From: an uncultured Peptococcaceae bacterium
Lineage (GTDB): Bacteria; Bacillota; Desulfotomaculia; Desulfotomaculales; Desulfallaceae
Reading direction: 5' to 3'
Length of the DNA: 33,105 bases
Assembly (NCBI GenBank): GCA_913064925.1
Contig: CAJYBN010000002.1
Coordinates: 1-33,105 of the forward strand
Shown: positions 1 through 6,844 of the stretch, piece by piece
Layout: each line of letters begins with the position of its first letter
Numbering within the stretch: position 1 is the stretch's first letter
Notes under the pieces: generated by a model
What the model was told of the DNA's origin: nothing
Seen by the model: the letters and a program-made list of their open reading frames with translations, nothing else
Databases searched by the model: none
Translations under genes and position numbers: made by a program

Positions 1-841
1 AAAAGGGGGAAAGGTAAACCGCATTGTCGCCCGCCACGTTTTCCACCACTACGCGGCCGTCCGCCACCAGCCCGGCCAGGGCCTCTTCCACCAGCTCTTC
101 CCCCACCTGCAGCATCTCGGCCGCCTTGGCCTTTAGCTGCCCGTAAGGATAGTAAACATGCCCTTCCTCCATCAATTCATTTAAAGCGTATATAACCCCC
201 TCCTTCACCCGCATGGGGGAATTGGCGTCGAAGCCCAAATTGCGGGCTATCTTATCCGCAGTTACAAAACCGATGCCGTGAATGTCCGCGGCCAGCCGGT
301 AGGGATTTTCCGTCACCGCCTCCACGGCGGCACTGCCGTAGGCCTTGAATATTTTGGCGGAATAAGCAGCGCTGATGCCGTGACTTTGCAGGAACAGCAT
401 AATGTCCTTGATTTCCTTCTGCTCCTGCCAGGCCTTGGTGATCATGGCTATGCGCTTTTCGCCGATACCTTCCACCCTGGCCAGCTGGTCAGGGGAATTT
501 TCAATGACCTCCAGGGTTTGCAAGCCGAATACCTTGACGATGCGCTTGGCCATGACGGGCCCGATGCCCTTGATCAACCCGGAACCCAGGTACCTTTCGA
601 TGCCGTTTACCGTGGCCGGAACCACAGTTTCATACTTTTCCACCTGGAACTGTTTGCCGAACTTGCCGTGGTGTATCCACTTGCCCGTCAGCTTCAGGGA
701 CTCGCCGGGGTTAACGCCGGCCAGGTTGCCCACAATGGTGGTCAGTCCCTTTTTGCCTCTCTCCTGCAGCCTGGCCACGGTAAAGTTGTTCTCTTCGTTA
801 TGGTAAGTTATTCTTTCCAGGTAACCAAAAATGGTGTCCAT
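1..841 (-). CDS. recD2: ATP-dependent RecD2-type helicase, N-terminal part (3' end outside the window)
   Basis: Minus-strand translation from ATG at 841: MDTIFGYLERITYHNEENNFTVARLQERGKKGLTTIVGNLAGV...YLGSGLIKGIGPVMAKRIVKVFG...ARVEGIGEKRIAMI; OB-like N-terminus and HhH motifs typical of RecD2. Absent from the ORF track because it has no stop in the window. Confidence 0.9.
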   Translation of the reverse strand, partial: MDTIFGYLERITYHNEENNFTVARLQERGKKGLTTIVGNLAGVNPGESLKLTGKWIHHGKFGKQFQVEKYETVVPATVNGIERYLGSGLIKGIGPVMAKRIVKVFGLQTLEVIENSPDQLARVEGIGEKRIAMITKAWQEQKEIKDIMLFLQSHGISAAYSAKIFKAYGSAAVEAVTENPYRLAADIHGIGFVTADKIARNLGFDANSPMRVKEGVIYALNELMEEGHVYYPYGQLKAKAAEMLQVGEELVEEALAGLVADGRVVVENVAGDNAVYLSPF

Positions 842-1077
842 GGTTCGACTCCTGCGCAATGCAGTATTATGCTCTTATTCAATATTTTTTTTCATATCCC
901 TGCCGAATTTGCCCGGAGCGGCAAATACCTCGTCCCAAGGCCGGTTAATAAAATTAGGTCCATTCATACAGCGATCCGGCTTAGCTTCTCCCTGGTAGAG
1001 GGTGGCGCCACTTTCCGGGGAAAACCCCCAGAAATCCCGGTATGCACCCGCGCCGCGGGCCGGGCGGTTTTTAACTA

Positions 1078-1106
1078 TTGCAACGGCACTGAAAAAAGGA
1101 TATAAT
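1078..1106 (+). promoter_or_regulatory. sigma-A promoter for the riboswitch-tupA transcript (TTGCAA-N17-TATAAT)
   Basis: TTGCAA 1078-1083, 17-nt spacer, TATAAT 1101-1106. Confidence 0.65.
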
Positions 1107-1143
1107 TATTATGCAGTAAAGGAGAGATTAACAGGTTAACGCA

Positions 1144-1178
1144 CCCTTTATTGCCTTGTTCGCAATGAAGGGCTTTTT
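1144..1178 (+). terminator. terminator-like hairpin upstream of the riboswitch
   Basis: CCCTTTATTGC-cttgtt-GCAATGAAGGG followed by CTTTTTGTTGT. Confidence 0.5.
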
Positions 1179-1195
1179 GTTGTCACCCAAAATAA

Positions 1196-1306
1196 CATAC
1201 TGTCTCCGAGCCCGGCAACCTAAAGCGTTTTGCCACGGTTCCAGGGCCGATAGGGTACGGCGGGAAACCTCCGTGCCTCCCGGTGTGGAAAGGAGGTTTT
1301 ACATGC
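1196..1306 (+). ncRNA. Molybdenum/tungsten cofactor (Moco/Tuco) riboswitch
   Basis: Conserved blocks CTCCGAGCC ... GCCACGGTTCC ... AACCTCCGTGCCTCCC ... GGAAAGGAGGT, upstream of a tungstate-binding protein gene. Confidence 0.85.
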
Positions 1307-1321
1307 AAGGCTGTTGACATG

Positions 1322-1362
1322 CCGGGTTAGTGTGCTTGTACACGCAACCCGGTTCATTTTTT
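1322..1362 (+). terminator. intrinsic terminator, expression platform of the riboswitch
   Basis: CCGGGTT-aGTGTgcttgtACACgc-AACCCGG followed by TTCATTTTTT. Confidence 0.75.
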
Positions 1363-1431
1363 GAGGAGAACAAAACAAAAAACCAGCGGAACGCGTTTAC
1401 GCAATAGTTTTACACAGGGGGAATGTATACG

Positions 1432-2301
1432 GTGAAAAAAAGAATGTTTACCATCATAACGCTGTTGATGCTGATGGCCGCCTCTCTGGCCGGCTGCACG
1501 GGCAATGCCGGGGAGCAGGCGGGTGAGCCCGCCCAAAAAGAACCCGCGAAAAAAGAAGTCATTCTCGCCACCACCACCAGCACCCGGGACAGCGGGCTAC
1601 TGGACGTGCTGGTACCTATCTTCGAACAAAAAACCGGTTACATAGTAAAACCCGTGGCGGTGGGCACCGGCATGGCGTTGAAAATGGGACAGGAAGGCAA
1701 TGCCGACGTGCTGCTGACGCACGCCCCGTCGGCGGAACAACCGCTGGTAGACAGCGGAGTGGTGGTTAATTACCAGTTGGTGATGCACAACGATTTCGTC
1801 GTTCTGGGGCCGCCGGATGACCCCGCCGGGGTCAAGGGCACCGTTGACGCGGCCGAGACGTTCAAGAAAATTGCCGCTAAAGGCGCCCTGTTCATTTCCA
1901 GGGGCGATGATTCCGGTACGCACAAAAAAGAACGGGCCATCTGGCAAAAAGCCGGCATTGATCCCCAAGGGCGGCAGTGGTACCAGGAAACCGGGCAGGG
2001 CATGGGCGCTACCATCACCGTGGCCAACGAAAAACTTGGCTACACCCTGAGCGACCGCGGCACCTTCCTGGCCCATGCCGAAAACATTGACCTGCAAATA
2101 GTTTCCGAGGGTGACGATATGCTCAAGAACATCTATCACGTCATGCAGGTAAACCCCGAAAAGTTCGACAGGATAAACGAGGCCGGCGCTGAGGCCTTTG
2201 TCAGGTTCATGATCGATGAAGAAACGCAGCGCATAATCAAGCATTTTGGCGTGGACAAGTACGGGCAGCCGCTCTTCTTCCCGGACAGGCTGGACAATTG
2301 A
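1432..2301 (+). CDS. tupA: Tungstate ABC transporter substrate-binding lipoprotein TupA
   Basis: Lipobox LAGC; ILATTTSTRDSGLLDVLVPIFEQKTGYIVKPVAVGTGMALKMGQEGNADVLLTHAP; GTG at 1432 is better spaced from AGGGGGA than ATG at 1423. Confidence 0.88.
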   Translation: MKKRMFTIITLLMLMAASLAGCTGNAGEQAGEPAQKEPAKKEVILATTTSTRDSGLLDVLVPIFEQKTGYIVKPVAVGTGMALKMGQEGNADVLLTHAPSAEQPLVDSGVVVNYQLVMHNDFVVLGPPDDPAGVKGTVDAAETFKKIAAKGALFISRGDDSGTHKKERAIWQKAGIDPQGRQWYQETGQGMGATITVANEKLGYTLSDRGTFLAHAENIDLQIVSEGDDMLKNIYHVMQVNPEKFDRINEAGAEAFVRFMIDEETQRIIKHFGVDKYGQPLFFPDRLDN

Positions 2302-2403
2302 AGCATGGGAACCGGGAAATGCATATCCTTTCTTGACCTGACCCAAAAAATGGACAGCGGCAGGGGATTTCCACCAAAAACCCTTGCCGCTTGCCGCTGG
2401 TAA

Positions 2404-2625
2404 TTATTCGTCCCGCCAAACCGCGGGAATGGCCTGTTCCCCCAGGTACGCCCCGCCAAGTGCCCGGCCATGGATGCAATGGTGTCCGTATCGCCGCCTA
2501 AGCTGACGGCAAAGCAAACCACCTCCGCGAAAGATTCGGACGTCGCAAAAAAGAATAAAGTGCCGCAGGGACGGCCTCGGAAGCCCGGATGGGTTCCGCA
2601 ACCATAGCAAAACCCCCATCAAATT
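2404..2625 (-). pseudogene. C-terminal remnant of an ADP-ribosylglycohydrolase family protein, at least two frameshifts
   Basis: Three minus-strand frames stitched together: EAVPAALYSFLRRPNLS / VVCFAVSLGGDTDTIASMAG / ALGGAYLGEQAIPAVWRDE*; GGDTDTIA is the family signature. Confidence 0.7.
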
Positions 2626-2737
2626 CGCCCGCTCAGGGGCGACAATTTAATAACCATAAATCTTTTTCGCCAAGCAACGTCCCGCGTGCAGCGGCGCGCA
2701 AAATACCCTTTCACCGGCGGGACCGGCTCGCAGCGGC

Positions 2738-3457
2738 TCAAAGCAAACCGGTCCTAATAGTGGCGGCAAACGCGGCGGGTAGGCCGGCCGATTCCACGGC
2801 TCTGGCCGCGGCTTCATAGTCGTACGGTACTTTTATAAATTGCACGTTCACACTTTCTTCAGCGACGTCCAGAAGAGCATAAACCGCCCGCGGGTCCCCG
2901 TGGCCGGGCCTTCCCACGCTGCCGGCGTTGATGATGTGCCGCCCCCCGATGACCCTGTGGTAGAAAAGATGGGTATGCCCGCAAACCAAAACGCTGGCCC
3001 TCGCTTCTTCCATCATGGACAGCACGTAGCCGGCGGGCGCGTCCTCGTAAAGGTACTCGTTCAACCTGCGGGGACTGCCGTGCACGAACAGCACGTTGTA
3101 CAACCCCGCTTTCCTGGTGATCGTTTCCGGAAGCGTTTGCATGAACAGCTTACTGGAACGGCCGGTATTTTCCGTTGTCCAGAGGATAGACCGCATACCC
3201 CGTTCACGGGCTGCATCGTCCTTGTAATCGCACCCGCAGACCATGCGCCCGTTGGCTATAGCATCGTCGTAGTTGCCCATTACCGTCGGAATGGCGTTCT
3301 CCTCGATCACCTGCACGACGTCATCGGGAAAAGCCCCGTAACCGACCAGGTCGCCCAGGCACACAACCAGGTCCGGACCGCGCCCGGCGATATCCGCCAA
3401 AACCGCCCGCAGGGCGTGCTTATTGGCGTGTACGTCGGAAAAAACCGCTATTTTCAT
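2738..3457 (-). CDS. Calcineurin-like metallophosphoesterase (YfcE/MJ0936-like)
   Basis: MKIAVFSDVHANKHALRAVL, CLGDLVGYG, MGNYDDAI, CGHTHLFYHR, NAGSVGRPG motifs. Confidence 0.9.
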   Translation of the reverse strand: MKIAVFSDVHANKHALRAVLADIAGRGPDLVVCLGDLVGYGAFPDDVVQVIEENAIPTVMGNYDDAIANGRMVCGCDYKDDAARERGMRSILWTTENTGRSSKLFMQTLPETITRKAGLYNVLFVHGSPRRLNEYLYEDAPAGYVLSMMEEARASVLVCGHTHLFYHRVIGGRHIINAGSVGRPGHGDPRAVYALLDVAEESVNVQFIKVPYDYEAAARAVESAGLPAAFAATIRTGLL

Positions 3458-3579
3458 GCTTCCCCCCGCATAACTGATTTAACATACAGTTCAGCGCCAC
3501 CACCAGCAGCACGAAAACCAGAGTCTTGCGAGTGCCCATGACGTTCCTGCCTGATCACCAGCATGCTGGGCAGGCTCAT
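3454..3579 (-). CDS. Putative 41-aa small protein overlapping the metallophosphoesterase start by ATGA
   Basis: ATG at 3579: MSLPSMLVIRQERHGHSQDSGFRAAGGGAELYVKSVMRGEA*, stop TGA inside the ATGA of the downstream start; weak RBS. Confidence 0.3.
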   Translation of the reverse strand: MSLPSMLVIRQERHGHSQDSGFRAAGGGAELYVKSVMRGEA

Positions 3580-3610
3580 CGTTTCACCCACACTTCAATT
3601 TTATAATTAA

Positions 3611-3638
3611 TTACATATATAAGTATAATCTTATGTAA
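3611..3638. promoter_or_regulatory. Inverted repeat TTACATA-N14-TATGTAA abutting the -10 box, candidate operator
   Basis: TTACATAtataagtataatctTATGTAA directly downstream of the -10 of the minus-strand promoter. Confidence 0.45.
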
Positions 3639-3667
3639 ATCCTAACACCCCTTCTTCAGTTTGTCAA
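3639..3667 (-). promoter_or_regulatory. sigma-A promoter (TTGACA-N17-TAGGAT)
   Basis: Minus strand TTGACA (3667-3662), 17 nt, TAGGAT (3644-3639). Confidence 0.6.
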
Positions 3668-3727
3668 CGCGTCCCCTTCTTTTGTTTCGGGACCGGTCCG
3701 ACCAAGAGGTCGCGCTGCGTACGGTTG

Positions 3728-3754
3728 AAAAAAAGCCCGGTTTTCAAGCCGGGC
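3728..3754 (-). terminator. intrinsic terminator of the radical SAM gene
   Basis: Minus strand GCCCGGCTTGAAAACCGGGCTTTTTTT. Confidence 0.85.
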
Positions 3755-3785
3755 CGCCGAAATACTGTTTAGCAAAAGGGAGAGG

Positions 3786-4727
3786 CTATCTATTTATTAT
3801 TTTATAAAACTTGCCTCTTTTTTGCTGCTCGCCCACTATTTGTCCTTTTTCCAACAGCATCTGCAAGTATTTATTTACTTCAAGCAGTGGCAAACGCAAA
3901 ATATAGGAAAGGTCTTCCGCAGTACACGGCCTTCTTTTTAAGGTCAACAGTATGCTCTGTTCTTTGCCGCTAAAGCTCGTAATACCATTGCGCGGCTTAA
4001 ACTTACCTATAATCTCAACGTTGTCACCTAAATACTTGGCAAATTGTTGTATCTCTTCGTCCCGTGCCGTCCTGACCCACGGTTCCGCGCCGGGCCTGTC
4101 CAGGGTGTTCAACTGGATGCGGTCCGGGTTGATTTTTTGGACTGCTTTTCGCAACATGGCAATGTGTTCTTCGCCGTCATTCAAGCCGGGAACAATAAAT
4201 ACCTCCAGGCGAATTTCACCGGGGTACTCCTTTCTAAATTGAGCCAGCCCGGAGATGACTTTTTCACAGGATAAACTGCCGTGCGGCCGGTTCAGTTTCT
4301 TAAATACATCTTCTGCGGCAGCATCCAATGAAGGAATGACTAAATCGGCCCGCCTCAGCGCAACCCGTACTTCTTCTTCCGTGAAAAGCGTGCCGTTGGT
4401 TAAAACTGCTACATTGTACCGGGGGAAATATTCCTTAATGAAATGGATTATAATGTCAATTTTACTGTGTAAGGTTGGTTCCCCGGATCCAGAAAAGGTT
4501 ACATAGTCAAGTTCGGGTTCCTTTTGCAAATACTCCCGAAGTTCATAGATTACTTCCTTCACCGGAGCATATTCTTTTCTTGTAGCGGTTAAACGGGTAG
4601 TTCTGCCACACTCGCAATATACACAGTTTAAAGTACATGTCTTATAAGGAATGATGTCAATGCCGAGGGAAACACCAAGCCGCCGGGAAGGAACCGGGCC
4701 GAATAAATATTTATATTTCATTTTCAT
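3786..4727 (-). CDS. Radical SAM protein, COG0731-like
   Basis: FGPVPSRRLGVSLGIDIIPYKTCTLNCVYCECG (CX3CX2C), TFSGSGEPTLH, C-terminal winged-helix-like region. Confidence 0.88.
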   Translation of the reverse strand: MKMKYKYLFGPVPSRRLGVSLGIDIIPYKTCTLNCVYCECGRTTRLTATRKEYAPVKEVIYELREYLQKEPELDYVTFSGSGEPTLHSKIDIIIHFIKEYFPRYNVAVLTNGTLFTEEEVRVALRRADLVIPSLDAAAEDVFKKLNRPHGSLSCEKVISGLAQFRKEYPGEIRLEVFIVPGLNDGEEHIAMLRKAVQKINPDRIQLNTLDRPGAEPWVRTARDEEIQQFAKYLGDNVEIIGKFKPRNGITSFSGKEQSILLTLKRRPCTAEDLSYILRLPLLEVNKYLQMLLEKGQIVGEQQKRGKFYKIINR

Positions 4728-4937
4728 GCTCCTTTTCTGGTATAATTATAGCATATGTCCAAAAAACTGAAACCCATCTTCCCCTGGGAAAAGTACAGGT
4801 ATATTGGGAACAGCTCCTTATTAGGCGAATTTTAACCTCTTTCATACCACATACGAATAAGTCTTTGTTCCCTAATACAGCCTGAGCAACTGTAAAGAAA
4901 CAACAATACTTACATCTTGCCGCTTATAAAAAGTATA

Positions 4938-4975
4938 GCGCATTCCTGAAACCAGAGGAATGCGCCATTTTTTTA
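4938..4975. terminator. Strong hairpin/terminator between ferredoxin and radical SAM genes
   Basis: GCGCATTCCT-gaaaccag-AGGAATGCGC; TTTTTTT on + side, ATACTTTTTA on - side. Confidence 0.65.
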
Positions 4976-4983
4976 GCAGAAGA

Positions 4984-5829
4984 TTAATCAACTGTAATAA
5001 CCTCTCTTTTAATAACATTGCCCTTGACCCCAATCTGAACGGTTTCCAGTGGAATATCATAACCGCTCCTTTTTAGTGCTTCTCCGACAATCCGCACAAA
5101 GCCCCTGCAGCAGGCTATTTCCATGTAGACGACCGTGATGCTATTAATATTTACGCTCTCCAGGATTTGCGTGATTTTTTCCTCATAAGCCGCAGCATCG
5201 TCAAACTTGGGGCAGCCGGCGGCAACCGCCCTTCCCTTGATGAAATCGTCGTGGGTGTTGCTGTAGGCAAAAGGAACGCAATCGGCTATCAAGACAAGGT
5301 CAGCATTTTTCAAAAACTCTGCAGCCGGTGGGATTAAATAAAGCTTGACAGGCCAGTGACGCAAGGCGGAACCACCGCCGGACTCCCCGGCTTGGTTTTT
5401 CTGCCCTTTTTGGCCCAATGCCGTTTCCGTAACTTCCGCTTGCCCGGAACCACCTTCTCTGCCCCAATGGTGCACCTGTCCCGCAGGACACCCCGCACCG
5501 CGCCCGGACTGCTCACAGCCCGTTTCCGCAAGCCCGTGGGCAAGCAAATGTTCCCGGTGTTTTTCAGCCAACTCGGGCGATTGCTTTTCCAAATGTGCCA
5601 GTACCGCGCAAGCGTCGTATTCTTCGGCGTCCCTCTCTTCCACATTTAGCGCTCCCTGGGGGCAGTGCCCCAAGCAGGCGCCTAAGCCGTCGCAAAAACT
5701 CTCTTTAACCAGCCGTGCCTTGCCGTCCACGATTTGCAGCGCCCCTTCGGGGCAGCCCGGCAGGCACAACCCGCAGCCGTTGCACTTTTCTTCGTCAATC
5801 TTGATAATTTTTCGCTTGATTTTAGCCAT
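4984..5829 (-). CDS. 2x[4Fe-4S] ferredoxin domain protein with C-terminal conserved domain
   Basis: CNGCGLCLPGCPEGAL and CDGLGACLGHCPQGAL; probable start MAKIKRK overlaps the stop of the upstream gene (ATGGCTAA). Confidence 0.85.
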   Translation of the reverse strand: MAKIKRKIIKIDEEKCNGCGLCLPGCPEGALQIVDGKARLVKESFCDGLGACLGHCPQGALNVEERDAEEYDACAVLAHLEKQSPELAEKHREHLLAHGLAETGCEQSGRGAGCPAGQVHHWGREGGSGQAEVTETALGQKGQKNQAGESGGGSALRHWPVKLYLIPPAAEFLKNADLVLIADCVPFAYSNTHDDFIKGRAVAAGCPKFDDAAAYEEKITQILESVNINSITVVYMEIACCRGFVRIVGEALKRSGYDIPLETVQIGVKGNVIKREVITVD

Positions 5830-6448
5830 CTTGACCAACCTCCTGGATAAGCTCAGCAATTTTTTGCTTAAGGACTTGCACCACCCGCCGGTATTCCGCA
5901 GGTTCTTTTCCCCGGGGATCGGGAATATCCCATTTAATCACGGCCGGCTTTTCCAGTTCCGCGGGGAGTTCCACCTCCGGTCCCATGAGGACGAATATGT
6001 CCACCGGCCCGATCCTTTTTACGTCCTTGGGCTTGCCGCGCCAAGTGATGTTTTCCTCGCCGAGCACCTTCACCGTTTCCAGGTCGACGACCTCTACCGG
6101 AGACACCCCGGCACTGACGAACCCCAGCTTGGGGGAAGTGTTCATTTCTTTGGCCAGCGCCTCAGCCAGCACGCTGCGCGCCGCGTTATCCACGCCGATA
6201 AAGGCCACCCTTTGCCGTTTCAGTTTTTTGTACAGTTCCTCTCCTACGCAATATTTCGCGTACTTACACCACTGAATACACGATTCGAGGTCATTATATA
6301 CTGTGAACCCGCAATGATCGCATTCTACCTGCACGTCGTTGGAAAAAACCTCCACTTCACTGCCGCATTCCGGGCACTTTTTTATTTTCAGCGTAGGAGT
6401 ACCGGCCAGCGATCCCGGACACCTGTTCATCAATGACATCACCCCCAT
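5822..6448 (-). CDS. Cys-rich N-terminal domain fused to LMW-PTP/ArsC-like domain lacking the catalytic Cys
   Basis: CPECGSEVEV...CDHCGF...SCIQWCKYAKYC then VAFIGVDNAARSVLAEALA (P-loop with Gly instead of Cys) and WDIPDPRG. Confidence 0.8.
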   Translation of the reverse strand: MGVMSLMNRCPGSLAGTPTLKIKKCPECGSEVEVFSNDVQVECDHCGFTVYNDLESCIQWCKYAKYCVGEELYKKLKRQRVAFIGVDNAARSVLAEALAKEMNTSPKLGFVSAGVSPVEVVDLETVKVLGEENITWRGKPKDVKRIGPVDIFVLMGPEVELPAELEKPAVIKWDIPDPRGKEPAEYRRVVQVLKQKIAELIQEVGQDG

Positions 6449-6524
6449 AAAGAAAAAGTTTTTCTTTTCAGCAAACCCTTTATTGATATACTAACCAAGT
6501 TACCCAGTATTGGAAGTTTGCTAA

Positions 6525-6570
6525 GTCACTTTGCCGGCGTGATTTTTATCACTTTTCCCGGCATCGTGAT
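6525..6570. repeat. Two tandem ~24-bp direct repeats containing a GTGAT-N4-ATCAC palindrome
   Basis: GTCACTTTGCCGGCGTGATTTTTATCACTTTTCCCGGCATCGTGATTTT; perfect palindrome GTGATTTTTATCAC at 6539-6552. Confidence 0.6.
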
Positions 6571-6844
6571 TTTCGTCAACAACGCGACCGTTGCCTGTTC
6601 CTCCACGACGCAATGATGCACACTATAAACAGAAAGCGCAGCATTCTCGCTGCGCTTGATACCTGTGATGCACGATAAGCCGAAAGTGACAACATCAAAA
6701 GCAGCCGCCTGACGTATCTACGTTGCCCGGAACTCAACATTTGAGTGCCGGGTGAAGTAGTAGACGCCCATAGACCGGGTCCCCGGCGACAGCCGGTTTA
6801 GCTCACGAGAGGGGCCTAAGACCTGCATTTTTGCGGGCAGACCC

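Noticed and set aside
278-1105. Long + strand ORF (275 aa) and 402..806
   Set aside because: Antisense to recD2; composition is not protein-like and RecD2 motifs are clear on the other strand.
1597-2346. 249-aa minus-strand ORF
   Set aside because: Antisense shadow of tupA, which has convincing family motifs.
2840-3541. 233-aa + strand ORF
   Set aside because: Antisense to the metallophosphoesterase; no recognisable motifs.
5720-6436. 238-aa + strand ORF
   Set aside because: Antisense to the LMW-PTP-like and ferredoxin genes, which have clear motifs.
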